NCBI GenBank assembly: GCA_050789255.1
Contig: JBOZRQ010000050.1
Span: 59,458 to 123,457 of the forward strand
From: JBOZRQ01 sp050789255
GTDB lineage: Bacteria; Bacillota; Sulfobacillia; Symbiobacteriales; Symbiobacteriaceae
Direction of reading: 5' to 3'
DNA: 64,000 nucleotides
The position numbers and the translations under genes were made by a program. Below are positions 7,562 through 17,500 of the stretch, piece after piece (the first letter of the stretch is position 1; each line of letters begins with the position of its first letter). The notes under the pieces were generated by a model. It had not been told where the DNA came from and did not search any database. It was given only the letters and a program-made list of their open reading frames with translations.

Positions 7562-9303
7562 GCCGACACCTCCTCTAACCCCGTCCGCAACAGCTGTGCG
7601 AAGCGGGAGTCCGGGTTGCGCCCCAGGTCGGTTCGTTTGCCGTGCTCCAGGATTCGGCCGCTCTCCAGGATCAGGATGCGGTCGGCCCGCTGCACGGTGG
7701 CCAGCCGGTGGGCGATGATGATGCCGGTGCGCCCGTCCAGCAGGCGGGTGACGGCCCGCTCCACCAGCGCCTCGGTGGCCGGGTCGAGCCGGGAGGATGC
7801 CTCGTCGAGGATCACCAGGCCGGGGTCGGCCAGGAAGACCCGGGCGAAGGCCAGCAGCTGCGCCTCGCCGGCCGACAGGCTGCCGCCGCCGGACTCCAGC
7901 TGGGTATCGAGCGAGTTCGGCAGCGCTGCAAGCCAAGGCCCAAGCCCTAACTCCTCTAGCACAGCGAGAATCCGCTCATCGCTGACGCTGGGGTCGAAGA
8001 AGGTCAGGTTGTCGCGCACCGAGGCGGCGAAGAGCTGCACATCTTGCGTGACGAAGCCGACCCGGGTGCGCACGTCACGCAGGCGGGCGTCCCGCAGGTC
8101 GACGCCGCCCAGCCGGACGGCGCCCGCCGTGGGGTCGTAGAAGCGCAGGAGCAGGCGGGCGAGGCTCGACTTGCCGCTGCCCGTGCGGCCCAGCACGCCC
8201 ATCACCTCGCCGGGCTTCAGCTCGAAGGAGAGCCCGTGAAGAACCGGGTCATCCGCCTCATAGCCGAACTCGACGCCATCCAGGGCGACGCACAGGGCGC
8301 CCGCCGGAATCGGCACGCCCTTGCCATCCTGCACCCGGGAGGTGGCCCGCATCAGCTCCTCGACCCGGGCGATGGAGGCGCCCGCCTTCTGGAGATCCTG
8401 CATCTGGGTGCGGATCTGCTCGATGGGGCGCCGCAGCAGCTCGGTGTAGTAGAAGATCAGGTAGACGGTGCCGGCGGTGGCGATGCCGGCGTTGTAAAGG
8501 TAGGCGCCCACCCCGAAGGAGAGGGCGGTGCCCAGGGCAAAGACCGCCAGGCTGGAGGTCCACATGAGGGCGCCCGTCATACCGGAGCGCAGGCTCACCT
8601 TGTAGTTGGCCTGCACCAGCCCGAAGAAGCGCCGCATGATGTGGCCCGTGGCCCCGCTGGCCCGGATCGCCTCCGTGCCGGCAAGCACCTCACCGATGAA
8701 GCCCAGCTTCTCGGCGAAGGCCTGGCGCTGCTTGGCCCAGAAGGGCGTGGCGTAGGAGCGCACGAAGCCCAGCACCCACAGGGTGAAGGCGGCGAAGAGG
8801 CTCATCGCCAGGCCGGCCCGCCAGTCCTCCCGGTAGAGCAGGATCAGCACGCCGCCCATCAGGACGACGTTGCTGGCCACGTCGATGATCATCTGGGAGA
8901 AGAAGTTGGAGAGGGCGGTCACGTCGCCGTCGATGCGCTCCACCATCTCGCCGGGGGTGCGGGCCTTGTGGAAGCCCAGGTCGAGGCGCAGGCAGTGGGC
9001 GGCGAGGTCCGCCCGCAGCTCGTTGGTGGCGGTCCAGCTGACCAGTTCGCCCACGTAGCGGGCGAAGGCGGTGAGCAGCTGGTTGGTCAGGGCGAGGATG
9101 ATGAAGAGCGCAGCCTGCCAGGGCAGCGCAGAGGTGTCGGCGCCCGCCGTGGCGGTGTCCAGAAAGCGCCTCAGGATCTGGGGGTTGTATAGCTGTAGGC
9201 CGATGGAGCCGCCGAGCAGCAGGGCGAGCAGGGCCACCCGGTGCCACTGGGGCTTCATGTACGCAGCCAGCAGAGCGAGGTATCGCCTCAGGGGGATCTT
9301 CAT
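7558..9303 (-). CDS. ABC exporter half-transporter, subunit 1 of a heterodimer
   Basis: A 581-residue protein: six transmembrane segments, then an ATPase with G-R-T-G-S-G-K-S-S Walker A, a degenerate signature (L-S-A-G-E-A-Q) and an intact Walker B with catalytic Glu (V-I-L-D-E-A-S). It complements the downstream subunit, whose signature is canonical but whose catalytic Glu is Asp. The ATG at 9303 follows GGGAGGT; a longer in-frame extension upstream lacks a ribosome binding site and membrane character. It is divergent from a 43-codon ORF at 9496. Confidence 0.88.
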   Translation of the reverse strand: MKIPLRRYLALLAAYMKPQWHRVALLALLLGGSIGLQLYNPQILRRFLDTATAGADTSALPWQAALFIILALTNQLLTAFARYVGELVSWTATNELRADLAAHCLRLDLGFHKARTPGEMVERIDGDVTALSNFFSQMIIDVASNVVLMGGVLILLYREDWRAGLAMSLFAAFTLWVLGFVRSYATPFWAKQRQAFAEKLGFIGEVLAGTEAIRASGATGHIMRRFFGLVQANYKVSLRSGMTGALMWTSSLAVFALGTALSFGVGAYLYNAGIATAGTVYLIFYYTELLRRPIEQIRTQMQDLQKAGASIARVEELMRATSRVQDGKGVPIPAGALCVALDGVEFGYEADDPVLHGLSFELKPGEVMGVLGRTGSGKSSLARLLLRFYDPTAGAVRLGGVDLRDARLRDVRTRVGFVTQDVQLFAASVRDNLTFFDPSVSDERILAVLEELGLGPWLAALPNSLDTQLESGGGSLSAGEAQLLAFARVFLADPGLVILDEASSRLDPATEALVERAVTRLLDGRTGIIIAHRLATVQRADRILILESGRILEHGKRTDLGRNPDSRFAQLLRTGLEEVSA

Positions 9304-9422
9304 GGGTACCTCCCGATTCGGTGTAGCGAGACAACTCTTAAGACGTTGACCCGAGCGGAAAGTTCCTGTGGAAATGTTCCCTCCCCGCGTTTCGTGGGCA
9401 AAAACAGGCATTTCATCGGATT

Positions 9423-9432
9423 TCCAATTGGA
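9423..9432. promoter_or_regulatory. Perfect 10-bp palindrome in a divergent intergenic region
   Basis: TCCAATTGGA lies between the divergent exporter operon and the small ORF at 9496, where an operator controlling both could sit. No regulator gene adjoins it. Confidence 0.25.
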
Positions 9433-9495
9433 TGGGGTCCTCCGTGAGTAAGATGGGGACATAACGCTTCACCTGGCACGGAGGGGGAATCACCG

Positions 9496-9627
9496 GTGTC
9501 GAGCTACGAGCAGAACTGGGAGATTGGGGTTCTTGTCACCGCAGAGGCAGTGTTCGGGATCGGTCACCCGCAGGATGAGGAGTCATCCGATGAGCCCCTC
9601 GTCGGTATGGATGAGGCCGCAGACTGA
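9496..9627 (+). CDS. 43-residue acidic peptide, unknown
   Basis: A GTG-initiated ORF preceded by GGAGGGGGAAT and followed after 11 nt by a strong intrinsic terminator, so it is probably expressed. The peptide begins V-S-S-Y-E-Q-N-W and ends with a very acidic stretch (D-E-E-S-S-D-E-P, then M-D-E-A-A-D). It has no Cys, no signal peptide and no membrane segment. It sits divergent to a heterodimeric ABC exporter, so an exported peptide or regulatory leader is possible, but nothing in the sequence proves it. Confidence 0.5.
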   Translation: MSSYEQNWEIGVLVTAEAVFGIGHPQDEESSDEPLVGMDEAAD

Positions 9628-9638
9628 AAGCCTATGAA

Positions 9639-9676
9639 AAGAAGCGCAGCCCCAGGACGGCTGCGCTTCTTTTTTT
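9639..9676. terminator. Strong bidirectional intrinsic terminator
   Basis: A 13-bp stem AAGAAGCGCAGCC / GGCTGCGCTTCTT with a 7-nt loop and a run of seven T on the plus strand; TTTT follows on the minus strand too. It serves the small ORF (+) and the SnoaL-like gene (-). Confidence 0.9.
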
Positions 9677-9691
9677 GGCGCGGGGTTGTGC

Positions 9692-10105
9692 TTATGGCAG
9701 GACGATGTTCCGTATGATCCTCCATTCGCCATCGACCTGGCGTTGCCAGACGGTAAGGTACCGGCTGCCGGCCTTCGTAAGCCTGTCCCCTCTAACCACA
9801 CCGACTTCACCGTAGCCCCATTCGTAAGCGATATCGCCATCGACGACCAGGTCCTTCGAGTTGATTGTCGCCAAGGCCACGCCGCCTGACTGCTCAAACC
9901 GGGTGTGGTACAGCTTCTCGATTGCGGTCCTGCCTTGAATCGTAGTGCCATCGATCATGACGAATACGGCGTCGTCTGCATAGGGAGCGACGATGATGGC
10001 TGCATCGCCGGTCTTCATGGCTTCTACCCAGTCTGCGTTCGCTTCCCGCACCGCTTTGCTGAGCTTCGGATCGCTACTAAGTTCTGAACGTGCCAATAAG
10101 GTCAT
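9692..10105 (-). CDS. SnoaL-like / DUF4440 (NTF2-fold) protein
   Basis: A 137-residue protein of the NTF2-like superfamily: an N-terminal helix W-V-E-A-M-K-T-G-D, A-P-Y-A-D-D-A-V-F strand, G-R-T-A-I-E-K-L helix, and W-R-I-I-R-N near the end, the usual DUF4440 pattern. Members act as ketosteroid-isomerase-like enzymes or binding domains; no specific role can be assigned. The ATG at 10105 directly abuts AAAGG. A TTG at 10096 would have that same site at normal spacing and may be the true start, shortening the protein by three residues. Confidence 0.75.
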   Translation of the reverse strand: MTLLARSELSSDPKLSKAVREANADWVEAMKTGDAAIIVAPYADDAVFVMIDGTTIQGRTAIEKLYHTRFEQSGGVALATINSKDLVVDGDIAYEWGYGEVGVVRGDRLTKAGSRYLTVWQRQVDGEWRIIRNIVLP

Positions 10106-10186
10106 CCTTTCGGTCTAGTTGATCTAGTATCGGTTCCAGGTCGGATGCCATCACACCTCTGTGGAAACGCTAGTCATTGAGAGTCC

Positions 10187-10747
10187 ATGTGCATTCTGGG
10201 GGGCATTTCAACGAAGCGATCTGCACTCCTTGCCAGTCTCTTGATGGTCTCCCTGGCAGCGAATGTGTGGCTGGGGCTGCGGTTGCGCAGGGAGGGCGCC
10301 CAGGTCCGCCAGGGCGTCGCTCAGCTCGCCTGGGGGACCAACTACGCGTTGAACGGCCTGGTCCGGGCGATTGACGACCCCGGGACCGACTGGAACAGCC
10401 CCGGCTTCCGGACCTCCCTCCTGGAGTTCTGTGAGTGGGGAATGCTGTACTCACAGGTCGCCGGGTCGACCATGGGGGGCCCGGCAACCGGGCCGTACGG
10501 CGGGGTCGTCAGCCAATTGAACACCCTGGGCTTTACCATGTCCGATTACCGCTCTGTGGCCATGCGAGTCGCCACGGGGCCGGTGACGCCCAACGACCAG
10601 GCGAAACTGCTGAGTCTGGCAGCCAACCTGCGGGCCGCCGGATGGCCCAGGGACCCGATCTCCAGGGACGATACGCAAGGCTGGACGGCCTTCGCCGACG
10701 CGCTTGCCCGCTTCGAGCAGCTCGAACAAAACACCAAGCGCCAGTAG
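10187..10747 (+). CDS. Membrane-anchored protein of unknown function
   Basis: A 186-residue protein with one hydrophobic segment at about residues 12-32 (S-A-L-L-A-S-L-L-M-V-S-L), then a soluble, largely helical region ending in a charged tail. No known domain recognised. The start has only a weak GAGAG upstream. It stands alone between a SnoaL-like gene and a YdeI-like gene, both on the other strand. Confidence 0.6.
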   Translation: MCILGGISTKRSALLASLLMVSLAANVWLGLRLRREGAQVRQGVAQLAWGTNYALNGLVRAIDDPGTDWNSPGFRTSLLEFCEWGMLYSQVAGSTMGGPATGPYGGVVSQLNTLGFTMSDYRSVAMRVATGPVTPNDQAKLLSLAANLRAAGWPRDPISRDDTQGWTAFADALARFEQLEQNTKRQ

Positions 10748-10771
10748 CCGTTTTCGGGCTTGCTGGCGCTT
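10736..10771 (+). terminator. Possible terminator overlapping a stop codon
   Basis: A 9-bp perfect stem AAGCGCCAG / CTGGCGCTT with an 18-nt loop begins inside the last codons of the preceding gene. The downstream T-tract is poor. Confidence 0.4.
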
Positions 10772-10784
10772 GCTCTTGGAGATT

Positions 10785-11369
10785 TTACTTGGGCTGCCGG
10801 GTCAAGTGCGCAAGGGTGCGCCCGGCCTCAGAGTCAGCGATGAGTGTGGCGAGCCGCTTGACCCGGGTCTCCTCCCGCTTGGCGCTGACCACCCACCAGA
10901 GGGCGGCCTTGCGGTAGGAGGGCGCCTGTGCCTGGAAGAACTCCCAGGCCCGGGCGCTGGCCCTGAACTGCTCCTCCTCGGCCGGGGCCAGTTGGACCCC
11001 GGCCTTCTGCTCGTAGGAGTAAGTTCCCGAGCGCTCCTCCTGGCGCCGCTCGAAGGCTGCGAGGCCCGCCGGGTGAACCAGCACCAGGGCGGTAAGCTCG
11101 CCCATCCGTGCGATGTTGACCGCGCTCCAGGTCGACCCCGGCTTGCGGGGGGTGAAGCGGATCATGTAGCTGACTTCGCCCAGCGACTTACGGACCCCGT
11201 CGATCCACCCGAAGCAAAGGGCCTGGTCGACCGCCTCTGGCCAGGTGATGCTGGGCTGGCCGGAATCCTTCTTGTAAAACCCTACCCACAGCTCCGGGGC
11301 TGTGGCGTGGTGCTCCTCAAGCCAGGCACGGAACAGCAAAGGTTCGGTGAAGAAGGTCGGCTCACCCAT
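10785..11369 (-). CDS. YdeI / OmpD-associated family protein
   Basis: A 194-residue protein beginning MGEPTFF, with W-L-E-E-H-H, E-L-W-V-G-F-Y-K-K and C-F-G-W-I-D-G segments typical of the YdeI/OmpD-associated family, whose biochemical role is not established. The ATG at 11369 has GGGGTGA 7 nt upstream; a longer in-frame extension would run into the mannosidase gene. It starts 7 nt after the mannosidase stop and is the last gene of a minus-strand operon. Confidence 0.8.
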   Translation of the reverse strand: MGEPTFFTEPLLFRAWLEEHHATAPELWVGFYKKDSGQPSITWPEAVDQALCFGWIDGVRKSLGEVSYMIRFTPRKPGSTWSAVNIARMGELTALVLVHPAGLAAFERRQEERSGTYSYEQKAGVQLAPAEEEQFRASARAWEFFQAQAPSYRKAALWWVVSAKREETRVKRLATLIADSEAGRTLAHLTRQPK

Positions 11370-11376
11370 GAAGAAA

Positions 11377-14300
11377 TCACCCCAGCTTGACGTGGAAAGT
11401 CTTGATCTCGTAGGGCTTGATGGTGAAGGGCAGGCGGTTCCCCTCAAAGCTGACGGCCTCGGGCTCCCGCTCCATCAGGTTGGTCTCGGTTGCCCCCACC
11501 ACCGGGCGCCCGAAGATCAGCTCAGCCGGGCCGCGCCGGTTGGCGAACTCGTAGACCCGCACCACGAGGCCGTCGCCGGACTCGGCGACCTTCACCGTCT
11601 CCACCATGACATTGGGCGCCGAGCAGGAGACGATGCTGAAGGCCCCCGGCAGGCTGCCGGCGTGCGCCCCCTCCACCACCGCGGAGAGCGGGTTGTTCAG
11701 GGCGTAGGCCTGCGCCACCGTGCCGCCCCGGAACCAGTCCTCGGCGTGCGGGAACAGGCTGTAAGTGAAGCGGTGCTCGCCCCGGTCGGCGTTCGGGTCG
11801 GGGAACGTGCCGGACTTGATCAGCGTCAGGCGCATCACGTTATCCTTGATGTCGTGGCCGTACTTGCAGTCGTTCAGCAGGCTGACGCCATAGCCGCCCT
11901 CCGACAGGTCGGCCCACTTGTGGCCGCAGGTCTCAAAGCGAGCCCAGTCCCAGGAGGTGTTCCAGTGGGTCGGCCGCTCCACGTTGCCGAACTGGATGTC
12001 GTAGGTTGCCTTGCTGGAGTGGACCTCCACCGGGAAGGCCGCCTTCAGCAGGATCCGGGACTGCTGCCAGTCCACGTGGTTGTCGAAGTCGATGCGGGGG
12101 ATGCGGGCGTAGACCGACATCCGCTGCGTGATGGTGGACTGGTCCCACTTCCAGGTCAGGCGCAGCACGCCACGCTCGGGGCCGGCCTCCTCCACCGTGG
12201 CGTCAACCAGGTCGGTCACCACGGCGCCCTTCTGCTGGTAGAAGATGTCGATATCCCAGTTGTCCCAGCGGATGGGCTTGTCCTCGAAGGCCTGGAGCAC
12301 GTTGGCCGCCTGGCCGGGCGCCAGCACCTCGCGGGCGTTCACCTTGTCGTACAGGCGCACGATCTGGCCATGGGTGTTCAGTTCGATGCGGAAATGCGGG
12401 GTCTCCAGCAGGCGCTCGCTGACCACCAGCTCCTTCGAGGCTGCGGCGGGCTGGCCGATGCGAAGCTTGAAGGAGCGGTAGCCGTTGGCGGGCACATCCT
12501 TGGCGTAGACCAGGTTCCCCTGGACCGGCAGGGGCTGGCCCTGGTCATCGACCGGGACGGCGCCCTCGGGCAGGTTGGCGGCCACCAGGTCGCTGCGGGT
12601 GAAGCCGGTGGGGTTGAAGACGACCAGTGCGGGCTCCTTCAAGTCGATCGCCCTGGCGACCGCCTGCTGGCCCTCCAGCGCCATGCCGACGCCGAGTTCG
12701 AAGACCCGGCCGTACTCCTGGGCGCTCACCTCGTAGACCTCGGGGATCGACGTGCCCGGGATGATGTCGTGGAACTGATTGCGCAGGGTCAGCTCCCAGG
12801 CCTCGTCCAGCGCGCTCTTCGGGTAGGTGGCGCCCAAAAGCAAAGAAGCCGTGGTGGCGTACAGCTCAGCGTTGTGCAGAAGGAACTCCGCCTTGCGGTT
12901 CTTGCGCTTCTGCTGCGCCTGCGAAGTGTAGGTGCCGCGGTGGTACTCCAGGTAGAGCTCGCCGTTCCAGGTGGGCAGGCGCGGATCATCCCAGACCCGC
13001 TGCTCGAGCCGCTGGAAGAAGTCATCCACCCGGCCGATGCGCACGGCGGGAATCCCGGGCATGTCCTCCAGGCGCCGGGCCATCTCCATCATATCGATGG
13101 TGGGTCCGCCGCCGCCGTCGCCGTAGCCGAAGGAGGAGAGCGTCTCGGTGTTGATCTCCTTCTGCTGGTAGGCCTCCCAGTTGCCCTTCACCTTGTCGGG
13201 GTAGATCTCGCCGTTGTAGTCGTACATCCACTGGTCCTTGGGCTGCTTGGAGCTGACCGTGGTGATGTAGTGGGTGAGCACCTCGGTGCCGTCGATGCCC
13301 CGCCAGCGGAACGTGTCGTAGGGGAAGCGGTTGAACTGGCTCCAGGAGATCTTGGTGGTCATGAAGTACTTCAGGCCGCTCTTCTTGATGATCTGCGGCA
13401 GCGCCCAGGCGTAGCCGAAGACGTCCGGCAGCCAGAGGGTGACGTTCTCCACCCCCAGCTCCTCGCGGAAGAAGCGGGTGCCGTACAGGAACTGGCGCAC
13501 CAGCGCCTCGCCGCCCGAGAGGTTGCAGTCGGCCTCGACCCACATGCCGCCGTCGGCCTCCCAGCGCCCCTCGGCCACCCGCTGCTTGATCTGCTCCCAG
13601 AGCTCGGGGTAGTCCTGCTTGACGAACTTGTAGAGCTGCGGCTGGGACTGAATCCACTTGAACTCGGGGTAGAGCTCCATCATGCGCAGGGCGGTGGCCC
13701 AGGAGCGGGAGGTTTTCCCGCGGATGTTCTCCACGGTCCAGAGCCAGGCCACATCCAGATGGGTGTGCCCGATGTGGGTGACGGTGGGCTTGAGCCCCTC
13801 CTGGTCCTGGAGCTTGGCCAGCCACTCGGCGGTGATCGCCCGGGCGCGGCTGACCGAGGCGTAGAACTCCTCGGAGCCGGGGCGGGTCCAGTCGATCTGC
13901 TGGAGGGCGGCGGCGCCCAGGTTGACCAGGGTGGCCCGGGCCGCGGAGTTGCGGTCCTGCACCTCCACGGTGCGGTGGATGACGTCCAGGTCGTAGGCGA
14001 GGTGGAAGGTGTCGTCGTCGAACCAGATCAGCTCGGGGCGCTGGACCTGGCTGGTCTCCCATGAGCCGGTCCAGCCGCCGCGGGAACTCCAGGCCTTCAG
14101 GGCGATGGAGAAGGTGGCGCCGGCCTCGCAGAGCTCTGGCGCCAGGAAGACGGTGGCGTGGTTGCCGGTGAGGCCCTGGAAGGGCTCGCCGTTGATGTAA
14201 AGCATCGACTCGGGCAGGTAGCTGTGGCCGTACTTCTCCTTGGTGGCCTGGTTGAAGCGCAGCGCCAGCTTCTTGCCGCCCATCTCGGCGGGCACGGTGA

Positions 14301-14553
14301 CGGTCATGCGGAACCAGGCGTGCTGGTTGGGCGCCGTAGCCCAGTGGGAGCCGGACTCGTAGATTTCCCAGTCTGCGTCGTTATAGGACGGGAGATGGGC
14401 GCCCTCCACCCACTCCTTGAGGATACGGATGGGCTTTAGCTCCAAGGACTTGCGGGCGACGAAGCCCCGCAACTCATTCCTGCGGGCCTCGATCTGATCT
14501 TCAGCGAAGAACATGCGGGGGGTGACGTCGGAAGGCCAGGTCTGTCGTGGCAT
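11377..14553 (-). CDS. GH38 alpha-mannosidase
   Basis: A 1058-residue enzyme, the normal length for bacterial GH38. The N-terminal jelly-roll-like region is followed by H-T-H-L-D-V-A-W-L-W (Zn ligands His and Asp near 263-267) and L-P-D-V-F-G-Y with the nucleophile Asp near 377. Later come the central three-helix bundle and C-terminal beta domains. It hydrolyses terminal alpha-mannose from glycans; no signal peptide is seen, so it should act in the cytoplasm on imported oligosaccharides. It begins 21 nt after an M14 peptidase gene and is coupled to a YdeI-like gene downstream, suggesting joint use of glycopeptide-type substrates (inference). Confidence 0.92.
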   Translation of the reverse strand: MPRQTWPSDVTPRMFFAEDQIEARRNELRGFVARKSLELKPIRILKEWVEGAHLPSYNDADWEIYESGSHWATAPNQHAWFRMTVTVPAEMGGKKLALRFNQATKEKYGHSYLPESMLYINGEPFQGLTGNHATVFLAPELCEAGATFSIALKAWSSRGGWTGSWETSQVQRPELIWFDDDTFHLAYDLDVIHRTVEVQDRNSAARATLVNLGAAALQQIDWTRPGSEEFYASVSRARAITAEWLAKLQDQEGLKPTVTHIGHTHLDVAWLWTVENIRGKTSRSWATALRMMELYPEFKWIQSQPQLYKFVKQDYPELWEQIKQRVAEGRWEADGGMWVEADCNLSGGEALVRQFLYGTRFFREELGVENVTLWLPDVFGYAWALPQIIKKSGLKYFMTTKISWSQFNRFPYDTFRWRGIDGTEVLTHYITTVSSKQPKDQWMYDYNGEIYPDKVKGNWEAYQQKEINTETLSSFGYGDGGGGPTIDMMEMARRLEDMPGIPAVRIGRVDDFFQRLEQRVWDDPRLPTWNGELYLEYHRGTYTSQAQQKRKNRKAEFLLHNAELYATTASLLLGATYPKSALDEAWELTLRNQFHDIIPGTSIPEVYEVSAQEYGRVFELGVGMALEGQQAVARAIDLKEPALVVFNPTGFTRSDLVAANLPEGAVPVDDQGQPLPVQGNLVYAKDVPANGYRSFKLRIGQPAAASKELVVSERLLETPHFRIELNTHGQIVRLYDKVNAREVLAPGQAANVLQAFEDKPIRWDNWDIDIFYQQKGAVVTDLVDATVEEAGPERGVLRLTWKWDQSTITQRMSVYARIPRIDFDNHVDWQQSRILLKAAFPVEVHSSKATYDIQFGNVERPTHWNTSWDWARFETCGHKWADLSEGGYGVSLLNDCKYGHDIKDNVMRLTLIKSGTFPDPNADRGEHRFTYSLFPHAEDWFRGGTVAQAYALNNPLSAVVEGAHAGSLPGAFSIVSCSAPNVMVETVKVAESGDGLVVRVYEFANRRGPAELIFGRPVVGATETNLMEREPEAVSFEGNRLPFTIKPYEIKTFHVKLG

Positions 14554-14574
14554 CGGTAGAGAAACGCCTCCTGC

Positions 14575-17500
14575 TTAGCTGCGGTCGCGGCCCACGGTCA
14601 TGAGGGTCCGGCCGTCGGGGGTGGTGCTCCGGCGGCGGACCACCGGGCGGGCAGTTCTTGCCAGATAGTTTACCACAGCGAGGTCGCCTTCAAGGTGCGC
14701 CTTGGCGCACAGCTTCAGATAATCGCCCTGGGCGGTCTCGTCGGGCACCTCGGTGATCAGCTCGGCCAGGGTGATGTGCGGGAAGCGGCCGACGAAGGTC
14801 CGCTCGGTGGGGCCGGCCTTCACCCGGCGGGCGAGGCTGACGAAGCCGTTATGCATCTCCAGGGGGAACTTGGCGGGCACGTGGCGCTGGCCGTAGGTGA
14901 CGAAGCGCTCCAGGAGGGTGCGGGTGTAGCCCTCGATTTCGGGGTCGGCGGTGAGCCGCTCGGCGAGGGCGTCGCGAAGGCCGTCCTGTACGGCTGCGTT
15001 GGCCGGGAACTGCTCGGGGTCCATCATGCGGTGGATGCCGTAGATGGCCGCGTTGGGCATCCACCAGGAGGTCGGGAAGTAGGGCGGAGAGTTGTAGCCC
15101 GAGAAGGGCTGGACCCACTCGTGGGAGGGGTAGCCGTGGTCGTCCAGGAAGACGTCGGGCAAGGCGCCGCGCCACAGCGTGGGCAGGGTGCGGGACTCGC
15201 CGAAGCGGGGCTCCCCGGCGAAGCAGTCGAAGCCGAAGTCGACCCCGGCGGCGTTGAAGCGGGCGGCGTGGAGCTTCCAGGTCGGGTGCTGCTGCTGCAT
15301 GGCGTAGTGGACGGCGGCGCCGTCGGCGTTCTCCATGGGGCTGAGGACCAGGTTGATGCCCAGGCCCTGGGTGGCTGCGAGTTCGGCCAGGCGCAAGATA
15401 GAGTTGGTGGATGAGACCTCGTTGGCATGGCGCCGGGCGTTGACCAGCAGGGTGGGGCGCCAGGCGCTCAGCTTCTGGGGCGGGGCGATGGCGCCCGCCG
15501 TGGGCGGGGCGACGCTCAGGGCCCAGGTGGGGCGCCCGCCGAAGGAGAGTCCGGCCCGCCAGACCTTCACACCCGGGAGTTTGGCGAGGTAGGCGAGGTA
15601 GTGCGGGAGTTGGTCGGGGCCGATCACCACATCGTCGGGGATGGATTCCGCTGCGCGCTCCGGGAGTTCGGCAGCCGTTTTCGGCAGGTGGTCGACGTGC
15701 GCTGTGTTGAGAGCGGGTCTGGCGTAGAGGCGGACGCGGGCGGTGAGGCCCCCCTCCCCCGCCACCACCCAGGGCTCCACGGCGCCGGGCGCCGGCCAGG
15801 GCTTGCCGGTCAGGCTGAGGCCCAGCTCGTTGAGGTAGTCGAGGGTGTAGAAGTAGATGTCCTCGTGGAGCGCATCCAGCGGGGAGATCTGCTCCTCCCG
15901 GATGTTCAGGCGGCGGTCATCCTCGCTGGCGGCGACTTCGACCACCAGCTTGCCGAAGAAGGGCTGGTTGGCGGCGTCGGGGGACTCACCGAGGGCGCCC
16001 CGCAATCGGGGGAGCACCTGCTCCTGGAAGGTGGTCCAGAAGGCCTCGGCGTCGGTGTCGATGGCCAGTTCAGCGATGACCCGGTCCGACTGGGTCACCT
16101 TGAGCAGGCCGGTGGGCGGATGGACCCGGCCCCGCTGCGGGAACTCAGGCAGGTAGAGCCGGGCGGCGTGGACCGGGCTGAAGCCCTCGTTGGCGGCGAG
16201 GGTGCCGTCGGGGCGGTACGCTTTGAGGAGATAGACATGCTCCTGGGGTTGTTCGGCCAGGTTGAAGCGCACGTCGGCGCCAAGGGTCGAGGAAAGCAGC
16301 TCGTCGGCAGGATACAGCTCCTGCAGCCAGCGGATGGGCAGCTCCAACGGCTCGCCGTGGCGGGCGGCGCCCTCGGTTCCCCGCAGCTCCCCCCCGGTTC
16401 CGGCCTTGGGTTCGGCGCCGCCGCCCAGGGTTGCCGGGGCTCCGGATGCGGCGCCCTCAAAGCGGGCCGCCGTCACCTCCACCCGAGCGATCGGGCCTGC
16501 AGCTTGCAGGGAGGGGAGCACCTCCTCCTCCAGCCAGTGGAAGCCCTGCTTGTAGGCCGAGAGCACCCGGATCGCCGCCTCGGGGATCCCGGCGGTGCCG
16601 AGGCCGGCGGCCATCTCCTCGGCCAGGGCCTCCCGGATGTCGAGGGGCTCACTTAGCCGCAGGTCGACGCTAACGGGGGTGCCCGGTTCCAGCCGTGGCA
16701 GGACCTGCTCCTGCCAGACCTGCCGGAAGCGGTCCACCTCCCACTGCTGCTGGATCGCCAGGTCGAAGAGCACCTCGCCCTCGGGCAGGGGCTCGGGGGG
16801 CAGGGCGGCCCGCCGGGTAAACAGGGTCGCGTGGACCCCGTCCACCAGGCCCGCCCGGGCGGCCCGGTGCAGCGCCTCGGCCCGCTCTTCGGGGGTCGCC
16901 CCGTAGACGGTGAGGCGCCCACCGGACCAAGCAAGGCCATCCTCCACCCACTCTGCATCGTCCGGTCGCTCCTGCGTCAGGCGTATCGAGTCACCCCCAA
17001 CGAAGGGGAACAGCAAACCCGCAGCCTCCACGCCCGTGCGGGCGGCCAACTCACACAGTCCCGCCACCTCTGGCGGTGTCAGCCCATCCGCAGCCACCTG
17101 CCAGGTGGTGCGATCATGCTGCACGCCGTCACTCGACCCCATCAGCCCGGCGGTCGTGAAGAGACGGGCCGGTCCGGGCGGGGGCAGGTCGCCGGGGGGC
17201 TCCGCGGCGAAGGGCGCCTCTGCGGGCGCCGTCTCCACGAAGGGCTTGTCCACGGCCGGAGCGACGGAGCCCTCGCCGTAGCGCACATCCACCACGGCGC
17301 CGTCCCGCAGGATTACCGCGGTGATCGGGCGCCCGGCGGGCAGGCCCGCAGGGCAGGAGGCTGCGAGCCACTGGGCAGCCAGGAGCCCCTGGCGGGCGTC
17401 GGTGCCGGTCACCACCACGCCGCCCTCCACCAGTGCGACCATCCCACAGCCCTCCGGCAGGTCGACCGGCGGGCAGGCGGGGTTCTCAGGCCCAAACCAG

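Noticed and set aside
11302..14064. Long plus-strand open frame (920 codons)
   Set aside because: Antisense to the GH38 gene, whose catalytic motifs are clear on the minus strand; the plus-strand product has no recognisable domain.
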